From: an uncultured Pseudoxanthomonas sp.
GTDB lineage: Bacteria; Pseudomonadota; Gammaproteobacteria; Xanthomonadales; Xanthomonadaceae
NCBI GenBank assembly: GCA_946479745.1
Contig: CAMLGZ010000008.1
Location: forward strand, 1 to 64,000
Reading direction: 5' to 3'
DNA: 64,000 nt
Shown: positions 43,791 to 52,859 of the stretch, piece by piece
Layout: every line of letters starts with the position of its first letter
Numbering within the stretch: position 1 is the first letter of the stretch
Program-made: the position numbers and the translations under genes
Notes under the pieces: generated by a model
The model's input: the letters and a program-made list of their open reading frames with translations, nothing else
Databases searched by the model: none
Told to the model about the DNA's origin: nothing

Positions 43791-45071
43791 ATGGCACTGA
43801 CGGAAGTCCGGATTAGGTCGCTGAAGGCCAAGGCCGCCCTCTACCGGGTGGCGGACGGCAAGGGCTTATGTCTGGAAGTGACCCCGAGCGGATCCAAGCT
43901 CTGGCGGTACCGGTACCGGCACGCCAACAAGCCCACGATGGTCAGCTTCGGCGGATGGCCCGAAGTATCCTTGGCGGCGGCCCGCGAGCGTCACATGGAA
44001 GCACGTGCGGTCCTCAGGCTCGGCATCGCTCCTGCTGCCGAGCGGCAGGCCACAAAGTCCCGCGCGGTGAATGCTGCTGCCAACACCTTCGCGGCCGTTG
44101 CTTTGGAGTGGTTCGGCAAGCAAGTCGCCAGCATGGCTCCGGCCACGCAAAAGAAGGCCCGTTTGCACTTGGGCCTTCCTCATGCGAAAGAGGCCAAGTC
44201 CGGCAGTCGTCCCCGGCAAAGGCCCCTGATTCCCGCCACCTTCTCGCTACGACCAATCCGTGAGCTGGGCGCGGTGGATATCCTGGCCGTGTTGCGTCCC
44301 GTCGAGGCCAAAGGGCACATGGAGACCGCTCACCGGATGCAGCAACGGATTAGCCAGGTGTTCCGCTATGCCATCGCTACGGGTCGGGCTGACCGAGACC
44401 CCACGGGCGACACTCGTGGAGCCCTCTCCCCGGTGGTGAGCACGTCACGGGCTGCAGTAACCAACCCCAACGAGATATCCCGCTTGCTGCTGGCCCTGGA
44501 TGGCTACGACGGCAAGCCGATCACCCGCGCCGCGCTGCGCCTGTCCCCCCTCTTGTTTGTGCGTCCTGGCGAGCTGCGGACCATGGAGTGGAAAGAGGTT
44601 GATTGGGAGGCGGGGGAATGGCGCATTCCCGCGACAAAAATGAAAATGAAGCAGGCGCACACGGTCCCCCTATCCGACCAGGCGCTGTCAATCCTCAGAG
44701 AGCTACAGGTTTTGACCGGAAAGAAGCGGTTTGCATTCCCGGGTGCATGGTCCGATGAGAAGCCAATGAGTGACGGGGCAGTCAATCGCGCGCTGCGGCT
44801 GATGGGCTTCGACAAGGAGACCCACACTGGCCACGGCTTCCGCGCAATGGCGTCTACCCGTTTAAATGAGATGGGCTGGGCGCCCGACATCATCGAGAGG
44901 CAGTTGGCGCACGCCGAACGCAACAAGGTTCGCGCTGCCTACAACCGCGCCAGCTACATGCAGGAACGCCACGAAATGATGCAGCAGTGGGCCGACTATC
45001 TCGAAGGCCTAAAGTCCGACCCTGGAAAGGTCGTTTCCATCAATCGCCGTAGGAAGACCGCGGCGAACTAG
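43791..45071 (+). CDS. P4-type tyrosine integrase
   Basis: 426 aa. N-terminal DUF4102 arm-binding domain: MALTEVRIRSLKAKAALYRVADGKGLCLEV, KLWRYRYR, MVSFGGWPEVSLAAARE. SAM-like core-binding region 90-210. Catalytic domain with Arg in LFVRPGELRTMEWKEV, Lys region MKMKQAHTVPLS, HxxR in HTGHGFRAMAST, His in QLAHAERNKV, and nucleophile Tyr in AYNRASY. Such integrases insert islands into tRNA 3' ends, in keeping with the 16-bp tRNA remnant 187 bp upstream. Frame appears intact. Confidence 0.95.
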   Translation: MALTEVRIRSLKAKAALYRVADGKGLCLEVTPSGSKLWRYRYRHANKPTMVSFGGWPEVSLAAARERHMEARAVLRLGIAPAAERQATKSRAVNAAANTFAAVALEWFGKQVASMAPATQKKARLHLGLPHAKEAKSGSRPRQRPLIPATFSLRPIRELGAVDILAVLRPVEAKGHMETAHRMQQRISQVFRYAIATGRADRDPTGDTRGALSPVVSTSRAAVTNPNEISRLLLALDGYDGKPITRAALRLSPLLFVRPGELRTMEWKEVDWEAGEWRIPATKMKMKQAHTVPLSDQALSILRELQVLTGKKRFAFPGAWSDEKPMSDGAVNRALRLMGFDKETHTGHGFRAMASTRLNEMGWAPDIIERQLAHAERNKVRAAYNRASYMQERHEMMQQWADYLEGLKSDPGKVVSINRRRKTAAN

Positions 45072-45284
45072 GACGTTCAACAACACAGAAGTCGAGGGTC
45101 CAAAACAAAAGCGGAGCTTAGTGCGCTAACGCCGAGCCCCGCTTGACCACCAACTGGAGGTACAGCTACGCCTGTTTGACGATTTGGATCGCCAGGACTG
45201 GGATTTTTCGCCCAGGAGGAAACGAAGGATTCATTCCTCACCGTGATCGGCATACGTGTCCAGAAAAATTCCAATCGACGACGC

Positions 45285-46031
45285 TCATTGTTCGAACTCG
45301 TGCTCCTGAGTCGGCTCGCCCGTCAGCCGCTCGAAGATCGCCTCGAGCTCCTGAAGATCAAGGTCCATGACAAACGCTTTGAAAGGAGTGAGGTCAGAGT
45401 TCTGCCGAGCCTGGTGCATGTCGCGCATCTGCAGCAAAGCGATCTCGACCTTTCGCACGTCACCACACGAAACATCAAGGTCGAGCGAGGAGATGTAGAA
45501 CTGCGCGCGATCGGGGCAGTACATCGACGGTAGCCGCCGGTTGCCGAGCTCGGGTGACAGTTGCCGAACCTCGTTGAAAGGTGCGTCCCTTGCGTAGCGG
45601 TCCCAGTCAAAAGGCTTGGGGTCGCGAGGCAACGGTGCTCGCTCAAATACTTCGGCGCGCACGAACAGGCGGCGCGGCTCCGGAGGCACGGCCCGGAGCT
45701 TGCCCGTCTTGCAGTACCCGTTTGCATCCATAACCTCACGGATCATCGAACCGATAGCACGGCGCAGCTGGTCGGCTTCGCGCTCCTTCTCGGGATCTCG
45801 AAGCGCGCGGTCATCGATTTCGATCAGAAAGGGGTCCAAGATGTGTGTGATCCCGGCGACCGCGGGAAGCCCGCGGGACGTGAAGGCGACCATCTGGTTA
45901 AACGCAGTCTCGGAATTGATAGCGGCCCACAGGCGTCCTGCGTCCCAATCGACGAACGACGCGAACATCTGGGCACGGTTGCGGAACTTGGCGGCGTCGG
46001 CCGGTCTGAAAAGCGGGAAGCGTTCGATCAT
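45285..46031 (-). CDS. Hypothetical protein, island gene
   Basis: 248 aa, soluble, no signal. N-terminus MIERFPLFRPADAAKFRNRAQM, then mostly helical charged sequence (RDPEKEREADQLRRAIGSMIREVM) and a beta-rich middle (PRRLFVRAEVFERAP, AQFYISSLDLDVSC). Coherent amino-acid usage supports real coding. No family recognised. Converges on the integrase; role unknown, possibly cargo. Confidence 0.65.
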   Translation of the reverse strand: MIERFPLFRPADAAKFRNRAQMFASFVDWDAGRLWAAINSETAFNQMVAFTSRGLPAVAGITHILDPFLIEIDDRALRDPEKEREADQLRRAIGSMIREVMDANGYCKTGKLRAVPPEPRRLFVRAEVFERAPLPRDPKPFDWDRYARDAPFNEVRQLSPELGNRRLPSMYCPDRAQFYISSLDLDVSCGDVRKVEIALLQMRDMHQARQNSDLTPFKAFVMDLDLQELEAIFERLTGEPTQEHEFEQ

Positions 46032-46334
46032 GGTCGATATTCAAATGGTAGTAATTAGAACAATACAGATGTAGCCATCACCCGTCAATGGGGCAGCCAA
46101 ATCACGCCCACGCATTTTTTCGTGGGCCACCGTCGTGAAGGTGGCCTGCGCACTCAGGGGGCGGCGACATCAGTTCCGAAAGTGCGTGAGACGACAATCT
46201 GTTCGCGATCTTCGACGACAAGCGTCACCCCTACCACGAGCTCGTAAAGGAAGCGGCATGAGATCAATCGGCGCACAAAGGCTGTTGGCGGGCATAGGCG
46301 TCGATACCCGAGACTCCTCGAATGAGATATCTGC
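46032..46334. other. Intergenic region with small hairpin
   Basis: A GCCCACG-CATTTTTT-CGTGGGC hairpin lies at about 46106-46127. A minus-strand frame over 46154-46270 reads plausibly (YELVVGVTLVVEDREQIVVS) and could be the end of a decayed gene, but it has no start or partner. Confidence 0.4.
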
Positions 46335-46709
46335 ATGAGCATCAATGGGCGCGAAGCAGTTTCACTCCTAGCCAGCATGGAACAGCGCGTCGCACTGCAC
46401 CGCGAAGACAAGACCGACAAGCTCTGGAGCTACAAGTTGCGCTCCAGGCCACATACTGAGTTCGCCTTCGATCCCAACACGACGACCGGTCTGTTCGTGT
46501 GGGTTGACCGAGCACCGGTCGGCGTGGAGGGCGTTCAGGACGTGGAACGCATAACGGGAAAATCCAGTTCCACAGCGCTGGATCGCGTGTTTTCCGGCGG
46601 GCTGCATCGTGCCGTATTCAAGGCAAAGATCCAATCGCCAGAAGCACTGGTCGCCTTCCTCGAATATTTCGAACGCGTTGGGCAGGAGATCGCGGGCAGG
46701 CAGTCCTAA
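46335..46709 (+). CDS. Small hypothetical protein, island gene
   Basis: 124 aa from the ATG at 46335. Soluble; phrases WSYKLRSRPHTEFAFDP, GLFVWVDRAPVG and ALVAFLEYFERVGQEI suggest a compact alpha/beta domain. No family recognised. Stands alone between gene-free stretches. Confidence 0.55.
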   Translation: MSINGREAVSLLASMEQRVALHREDKTDKLWSYKLRSRPHTEFAFDPNTTTGLFVWVDRAPVGVEGVQDVERITGKSSSTALDRVFSGGLHRAVFKAKIQSPEALVAFLEYFERVGQEIAGRQS

Positions 46710-47233
46710 AGCGTCCAGGTGCGGTCTCGCCATCGCGACCGACGGCGGCGGCGTCAGAATGAGGCGACTTGCGGCGGGTCCAGCTGCCGGGCGCGTAGCA
46801 CCGCCACGTGCACGGCTTCCTCGTGCCGTGGAGCCGTTTCGCTCCTGGCATGTTGGAGCGGCGAGCGCCTCGAAGTGGGCTTCGAGCTCATGAGGTGACC
46901 GTTACCCTGCGTCTCGATGCGGACGCCAAAGTGGTCAACTTCCCGATTCGCGTCAACGCTTACTTATTCGGCGGTCCGAACATGCGCCAAGCAGAACACT
47001 CCGCCGATATCTCTGTCCCTGGCGCTCAGGCGCTGATCCTGAGCTTCCCTTTTGCGCTTAAGTCCCTATTTTTGGCGCTAACTCGTCCACAGGTTGTGTC
47101 ATCGCGAGCGCACTGGCGCCCAGCGTAGGCTATGGATACCGGTCGGATGAAATCTGAAGGGACTATCTCAGGTCTTGATACTGACTAGGTCCAGCCTTCA
47201 AATGATCGAACCTAAGAACCACAAAGGACGGCC
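46710..47233. other. Gene-free stretch upstream of sbcD
   Basis: About 520 bp without a convincing gene. One frame (46808-47128) contains VTLRLDADAKVVNFPIRVNA but lacks a sensible start and end. The last 100 bp before sbcD are AT-rich and probably contain the promoter of the sbcD-sbcC unit. Confidence 0.45.
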
Positions 47234-48472
47234 ATGCGCTTTTTGCACACCTCTGATATTCACTTGGGGCAACGGTTTCATCGACGAGACCGCCAGCGGG
47301 AGCACAGCGAATATCTGGCATGGTTGCGCGATCGGTTTGTCGAAACCGAGGCCGATGCGGTCTTGATTGCTGGCGATGTGTTCGATGTGGCGAGCCCGCC
47401 TAGTTACGCGCGTGAACAGCTGGCGGGATTTGTCCACGACATCCGTCAGGCCGGTGGGCAGCTGATCATCTTGGGCGGCAATCACGACTCTCCGCTCACC
47501 CTGAGCGAAAATCTCAAACCATGGGGATTACTTTCCGCGCTGGTCGTCCCGAGCGTCGCGCCAGAAGATGCGGCTGCCAATGTGCATGTCATCTCCAAAC
47601 GCGACGGAACGCCGGGAATGGTTCTGTGCGCGGTGCCCTTCATTCATGAGCGACAAATCGTGCGGAGCGTTGCGGGGCAGTCTGATGAGGAACGCCGTGC
47701 GATGCTGGCCAACGCGATCACCCAGTATTACCGCGAGATCTATGAAGCCGCTCTGGCAAAGCGGCAGTTGATGGGATTAGACCTGCCGATCGTGGCCACC
47801 GGGCACCTAACCCTTGTAGGAGCAAGTCTGAGCGAGTCGGTCAAGGACATTTATGTCGGGAGTTTGGAAGCGCTGTCTACTGAGATGCTGCCACCGGCTG
47901 ACTATGTGGCACTGGGACATATCCATCGGGGAATGAAAGTCGGGGGTCATGACCACATCCGTTACTGCGGATCGCCCATTGCCTTGTCGTTTGACGAGCT
48001 CAATCGCGAGAAGGAAGTCTTGGTGGTCCAGTTCGGGCCTGAGCGATCGCGGCAGATCGAGGCCATTGGCGTGCCTCGGTTCCAAGCGATGGGGCGCATT
48101 AGCGCGCCAATTGACGAACTTCCGGCAGCACTTGACGCTTACTTGGCTGAAAATCCGGGCGATGCCGAGCGCCCCACGTGGCTGGAAGTGGCCATCACCG
48201 ACGCCGGGTATTTGCCCGATTTGGGCGAACGCGTGGACCAACTTGTTGAAGGTCGACCCGTGGAGGTGCTGCGTATCACCAGCTCGCGACGGAGCGATGC
48301 AAATGCGGGGATCGAAAGTTCGCCGGAGTCGCTGGACGAACTGACGCCCGAGCAAGTATTCCAATCGCTGCTTGATAAACGCGGCACCGGAGTGCCGCCC
48401 GATCGCCTACCTCGAGTGCGCGAATTGTTCGCAATCGTTGCAAATGACGTCCAGGAGCGCTTGGCCTCGTGA
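47234..48472 (+). CDS. sbcD: SbcD-family exonuclease subunit (Mre11-like)
   Basis: 412 aa. The five phosphodiesterase motifs of Mre11/SbcD are present: TSDIHLGQ, GDVFDVASPPS, GGNHDSPL, ATGHLTL and LGHIHRG. The C-terminal capping part ends in QERLAS. With SbcC it forms the nuclease that opens hairpins and trims DNA ends. Overlaps sbcC by 4 bp. Its position inside an integrated island next to defence-type genes suggests an accessory copy in addition to a housekeeping one, which cannot be checked here. Confidence 0.95.
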   Translation: MRFLHTSDIHLGQRFHRRDRQREHSEYLAWLRDRFVETEADAVLIAGDVFDVASPPSYAREQLAGFVHDIRQAGGQLIILGGNHDSPLTLSENLKPWGLLSALVVPSVAPEDAAANVHVISKRDGTPGMVLCAVPFIHERQIVRSVAGQSDEERRAMLANAITQYYREIYEAALAKRQLMGLDLPIVATGHLTLVGASLSESVKDIYVGSLEALSTEMLPPADYVALGHIHRGMKVGGHDHIRYCGSPIALSFDELNREKEVLVVQFGPERSRQIEAIGVPRFQAMGRISAPIDELPAALDAYLAENPGDAERPTWLEVAITDAGYLPDLGERVDQLVEGRPVEVLRITSSRRSDANAGIESSPESLDELTPEQVFQSLLDKRGTGVPPDRLPRVRELFAIVANDVQERLAS

Positions 48473-51400
48473 AAATTCTGAGCGTTCGGCTGGAAAACCT
48501 CAATTCCCTTCGGGGAAAACACTTCATCGATTTTACCGACCCGGCGTTTGCCTCAGGGCTATTTGCGATCACGGGACCTACGGGCGCGGGCAAGTCTACG
48601 GTGCTTGATGCAATCTGCTTAGCACTGTTCCACCGGACTCCCCGGCAAGATAATGTCAGCCAGGGCCAGAATGAATTGATGTCCACGGGCTTGGGTGAAT
48701 GCTCGGCAGAAGTTGAGTTTGCGACCGGTGGGAAAGGCTATCGCGCAACCTGGACGCAGCACCGCTCTCGGAAGACGGCCGATGGTGCGTTGCAGCCGCC
48801 TAAGGCTTCGCTCTCGGATTTGGACGGTAATTTGCTCACAGAGCGTGCGGGCCAGACGGAGCTTGCCATCTCAACCGTGCTGGGGCTGTCTTTCGATCAG
48901 TTCTCTCGCTCAGTTCTACTCGCCCAAGGCGGCTTTGATGCGTTCCTTAAGGCACGAGATAACGAGCGCGCCGAACTACTTGAGAAGCTCACGGGGACGG
49001 AAGTGTATGGGGAGATCTCCAAGGCGGTGCATGAAAGGAATAGGGAGCAGGCCGAGGGTCTGCGTTTGCTCAGAGGGCAGCAGGGCAACATCACGTTGAT
49101 GGGTGAGGAGGAATTGGCCCTGGTACAGACTGCCCTTGAAGAGGCACAAACGGCCCATGCATCGTTGGAGGTGCAGCGGAAGGGCGCGGACGTGGCATTG
49201 CAGTGGTTGAAGGCCCTGGAAGGCCTCGTTGCGTCGGTGGAGCGAGCCGTCGCGGATCTGGCTCAGGTCGAACAGGAAAGCCAAGTCGCGCAGCCACAAT
49301 TGGGCGTGCTTGCACTGGGCGAGAAGGCGGAACCATTTCGCAGTGCGCATGAGGGACTACTGCGGGCACACGCTCATCAGTCGACCTGTCAGCAGCACTT
49401 AAAAGGTCTGCGCGATACACACATCGAGACGGCGGAAGTGCACAGAACCGCGACTTGGAGGGCCTTGTCTTGTAGCCAAGGCATGCTCAAAGCCAGCCAG
49501 GAGGCGTTGGATCGACATAAGCTCGCAATCGGAAGGGTGGGGGACGAGACTGTCTCGCTTGGGGTGGACAGTCGCCTTGGTGAAAACCTCGTTGCGTGGC
49601 GCCAGCTGGATAAGGCGGTGTCGGTGTGTGTATCCCAATGGCAAGAGGACAAAGGCAATGCGGCCACCGCTACTGAGGCGGTGAAATTTGCTGAGCAACG
49701 GATTGTAGAAGCTCGCGCTTTTGCGGAGCAGAAATCAGCTCAACTGCAAGAGACCACGGTCGCACTGGAATCTGCCCAGCGAGAACTTGCCCAGGCGCAA
49801 GGGGGCAAGACCCGAGATGACGTGCTCAGCGAAGTGCATCGATTGCAGGCTCGAAGGGGAAGTCTTGAAGCGCTCAAGCCGATTTTCGCCCGTCGCGGTA
49901 GAGCGACCGAGCAACATGCGGCGACGACAGAGCGACTCGATAGGGAAAAAGCATCCGAGCCGGGATTGAAGGCGACCTCGGATCGATTGCTGAATGAACT
50001 TGGCGCGGCAAAGACCCTTCGAACCACATTAAATACGGCCGTCGATCAAGCCCGCCACATCCGTAGTTTGGCCGAAGAGCGTGATGGCCTGGCACCCGGT
50101 GCCCCGTGTCCTCTTTGCGGCTCATCTGAGCACCCTGCCATCGATCAATACAAAGAGGTCGATCCTGCGCCGTTTGAACAGCAGTTGCGGATCCAAGAGG
50201 GTATCGTTGAGGCGCTGGATGGGCAGCTTGCACAGGCACGTGCGGAGCATCAGGGCTGTCAGGCACGCTTAGCGAACGCAGAGGGTGAATTGGCCACGCA
50301 AGCCGACGGCATGGCCGCGACAGAAGCAGAGTGGTCAGATGCCTGCCTTGCGCTTGAAGTGAATCCCGATAATGATGAAGAGCTTGAAGACCTCATCCAA
50401 GGCGCCGTTGGCGTCCACGCCAAAGCTGACCAGTTGAGAGGGCTCGTAATCCAGCGAGAGGGTCTGGTCAGCACGGCAAAACTTACTTGTGAGGCTGCCA
50501 CTGCCGCCCATCGCGGGGCCGCTGAGCAACTAAGCTTGCGGGAGGCTTCCAGAATCGCCGCAGCCAAGGCAGAGACCGAAGCACGAGGGCGTGTGGATCA
50601 GGCGGCTACGCGGGTGGAACACGCGCGGGACGAGCTCAGAGAGGCGCTGCCCGGAGCAGTGCTGCCGGCCAACATGACGCAGTGGTTGGTGGATCAAGGA
50701 GCAGTGTGGACGCGATATGGGGAATTGTCGGCTCAGCACACACAGCTGCAGGAACAGTTGCCCACCTTGCAGCACGAGGGTGCCAACGCGGGTGAGAGCG
50801 CCAAGCGATGGATGCAGGCTTGGGAGCGCGGTGAATGGGGCGAGCCGGCACCTATAGAAGTTCCACCTGACAGGTTTGCTAGGTCTGTTCAAGAGGTCGA
50901 GACCGCTGCCGCGGCATTGATGCGACTGACAGGACAGTTGCAGGCGGGCGAGCAACAATTGGAGCAGGCCGAAGCTACGACGCTTTCGGCCGCGCAAGAG
51001 TGGGTTGGCGCAGTCGATGCCAGCGGGTTTTCCTCTCGCGAGGAACTGGTTGGTGCGTTTTTGGCGCCGGCAGAACTTGAGCGTCTGCGGGAGGTTCGGA
51101 ACTGCTTGGAGCGTCGGAGAGTGCAGGCGCAGGCTGTACATGTCGAGCGGTCGGCTCAGCTGGCGGCGCATCGAGAAGACCCCAAGACAGACAAGCTTAA
51201 GGGGGAGGTGCAGGCCGAACTGGATCGCCTCACGGCCGAAGCTGGCGCGCTGCAAGGACAGGTCATCCATCACGCGACGTGTCTGCAAACGGATAGGGAG
51301 CTACGACAGACTTGGACCGGACTGCTCGCCCAGATTGAAATCGCGCAACGCGATCACGACGATTGGCAGCATCTCAATGGATTGGTCGGGTCGGCCAACG

Positions 51401-51870
51401 GCCAGCTGTTTCGGCGCTTTGCCCAAGGGTTGACGCTGGATCGGCTCGTTTATTTGGCCAACAAGCATCTGCGTAGTTTGGATGGAGGGCATTTCAGTGT
51501 TGCGCGTGGGGCCACTGACTTGGGGCTGGTGGTTGAAGATGCCTGGGACGCGGGCGCGCGGCGAGATGCGAGTACGCTGTCTGGCGGCGAGAGCTTCTTG
51601 GTGAGCTTGGCGCTGGCGTTGGGACTATCGGATCTGGTCAGCCAGAATATTCAGATTGATTCTTTCTTCCTGGACGAGGGATTTGGCACCTTGGATCCTG
51701 ACGCGTTGGCTCAGGCCATGGATGCCATAGAGAGCCTCAATGCTTCTGGCAAGCTTATCGGTGTCATCAGCCACGTCGACGCGGTCAAAGACCGCATTCC
51801 CGTTCAGATCAAGGTCGTGCCTACCTCACGTCCCGGCAGTAGCCGCTTGGAGTTGCCGGTGCTGGGCTGA
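48469..51870 (+). CDS. sbcC: SbcC-family SMC-like ATPase (Rad50-like)
   Basis: 1133 aa, GTG start in a GTGA overlap with sbcD. Walker A GPTGAGKSTVLDAI near residue 37; the N-terminal lobe has FDQFSRSVLLAQGGFDAFLKA, typical of SbcC. Long coiled coils flank the central zinc hook CPLC (547-550, in PCPLCGSSEHPAI). The C-terminal lobe carries the signature LSGGESFLVSLALALGLSDL and Walker B SFFLDEGFGTLD with a late His switch (GVISHVDAVKDRIPVQI). Full-length and apparently intact. Acts with SbcD as ATP-driven DNA-end nuclease. Confidence 0.95.
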   Translation: MKILSVRLENLNSLRGKHFIDFTDPAFASGLFAITGPTGAGKSTVLDAICLALFHRTPRQDNVSQGQNELMSTGLGECSAEVEFATGGKGYRATWTQHRSRKTADGALQPPKASLSDLDGNLLTERAGQTELAISTVLGLSFDQFSRSVLLAQGGFDAFLKARDNERAELLEKLTGTEVYGEISKAVHERNREQAEGLRLLRGQQGNITLMGEEELALVQTALEEAQTAHASLEVQRKGADVALQWLKALEGLVASVERAVADLAQVEQESQVAQPQLGVLALGEKAEPFRSAHEGLLRAHAHQSTCQQHLKGLRDTHIETAEVHRTATWRALSCSQGMLKASQEALDRHKLAIGRVGDETVSLGVDSRLGENLVAWRQLDKAVSVCVSQWQEDKGNAATATEAVKFAEQRIVEARAFAEQKSAQLQETTVALESAQRELAQAQGGKTRDDVLSEVHRLQARRGSLEALKPIFARRGRATEQHAATTERLDREKASEPGLKATSDRLLNELGAAKTLRTTLNTAVDQARHIRSLAEERDGLAPGAPCPLCGSSEHPAIDQYKEVDPAPFEQQLRIQEGIVEALDGQLAQARAEHQGCQARLANAEGELATQADGMAATEAEWSDACLALEVNPDNDEELEDLIQGAVGVHAKADQLRGLVIQREGLVSTAKLTCEAATAAHRGAAEQLSLREASRIAAAKAETEARGRVDQAATRVEHARDELREALPGAVLPANMTQWLVDQGAVWTRYGELSAQHTQLQEQLPTLQHEGANAGESAKRWMQAWERGEWGEPAPIEVPPDRFARSVQEVETAAAALMRLTGQLQAGEQQLEQAEATTLSAAQEWVGAVDASGFSSREELVGAFLAPAELERLREVRNCLERRRVQAQAVHVERSAQLAAHREDPKTDKLKGEVQAELDRLTAEAGALQGQVIHHATCLQTDRELRQTWTGLLAQIEIAQRDHDDWQHLNGLVGSANGQLFRRFAQGLTLDRLVYLANKHLRSLDGGHFSVARGATDLGLVVEDAWDAGARRDASTLSGGESFLVSLALALGLSDLVSQNIQIDSFFLDEGFGTLDPDALAQAMDAIESLNASGKLIGVISHVDAVKDRIPVQIKVVPTSRPGSSRLELPVLG

Positions 51871-52026
51871 CTACAGTTACTAGCATTTCACCCTAGAGGG
51901 AATGGTCGCCCACAGATCAGGGTATTGATTTTGAAAGGTGTGAAATATTTACGTTGCCGGCGCGGCTGGATCAAATTCACTACCTTCGGTAGGTCAAGGG
52001 AGCGCAACATCTGGCATCCTTGAGGG

Positions 52027-52812
52027 ATGACACCCAACCCCAATGCTCACGATTCCCGCGTCGCCGTTTTGGTCGATTGCGACAACGTCTCGCCTGAGAC
52101 CCTAGAGTTCGCGCTGAAGGTGGTCGCCCAGTTCGGGCGAGTCGTCTTGCGTCGAGGCTATGGCAACCACGCCACCTTGGCCAATAAGTGGCAGCAAGCA
52201 CTGGTCAGCTTGGCGTTCACCCCTTGCCTGCAATACCAATACGCACCCGGTAAGAACACGGCAGACATTGCTTTGGCACTAGACGCGATGGAGGCCCTAT
52301 TCGATGAACGGGCTGACACGTTTTGCCTGGTCACCAGCGATTCCGATTTCGCCTATCTATGCCGAAAGCTCCGTGAGCGCGGCGCCACGGTTTACATCGT
52401 AGGAGACCCCAAAACACCGGCTGCGCTTCGCAATGCGAGCGACCAATTCTTTGAGTGGGTCAAAGCCGAACCAGCCGTGGAGGTCATTGAGAAGCCTGTG
52501 GTCAAGCTCGATGCCACTGCCAAAGTCTCCGTTGGGCCGACCGACCCCGCCAAACCGTTGCCGAAACGGCGTCCCCGCTTCTTGGTCGAAGCGGTAACCC
52601 TTTTGGCGGCTGATACTTCAGAGGGAAAGGTGAGCCTGGGCGCACTGGGGCAATATCTCAAACGCACAGACCCTGCCTTTTCGCCGAATGTATATGGCCA
52701 TTCGGGCTTGCTCGACATGGTCAGGACCTATGACCTGCTCATCTTGAAGCAAGAGAGTGGTGGGCACTGGTCGGTCAGCCTGGGGCCTGTTGAGCAGACC
52801 CGCCCTGATTAG
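52027..52812 (+). CDS. NYN-domain (PIN-like) ribonuclease with OST-HTH/LOTUS domain
   Basis: 261 aa. Residues 8-150 are a NYN domain: RVAVLVDCDNVSPET (first acidic cluster), GKNTADIALALDAMEAL (middle Asp), FCLVTSDSDFAYLCRKLRERG (last Asp pair), YIVGDPKTPAALRNA. Residues about 185-255 look like an OST-HTH/LOTUS module (FLVEAVTLLAADTSEGKVSLGALGQYLKR, GLLDMVRTYDLLIL). This LabA-like architecture suggests RNA cleavage plus RNA binding. It is 156 bp after sbcC and 47 bp before the OLD nuclease, same strand. Confidence 0.88.
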   Translation: MTPNPNAHDSRVAVLVDCDNVSPETLEFALKVVAQFGRVVLRRGYGNHATLANKWQQALVSLAFTPCLQYQYAPGKNTADIALALDAMEALFDERADTFCLVTSDSDFAYLCRKLRERGATVYIVGDPKTPAALRNASDQFFEWVKAEPAVEVIEKPVVKLDATAKVSVGPTDPAKPLPKRRPRFLVEAVTLLAADTSEGKVSLGALGQYLKRTDPAFSPNVYGHSGLLDMVRTYDLLILKQESGGHWSVSLGPVEQTRPD

Positions 52813-52859
52813 CACTGGCGCAGCGCGGTCGATCTGATCTAACTACTAATAGGACATCA

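Noticed and set aside
45077..45274. 65-codon minus-strand frame after the integrase
   Set aside because: Low-complexity sequence without family or ribosome binding site.
46154..46420. 88-codon minus-strand frame
   Set aside because: Only its C-terminal half reads like protein and its 5' part overlaps the small gene at 46335; recorded as possible debris.
46808..47128. 106-codon plus-strand frame upstream of sbcD
   Set aside because: No sensible start, no family, only a short plausible stretch; possibly a gene fragment.
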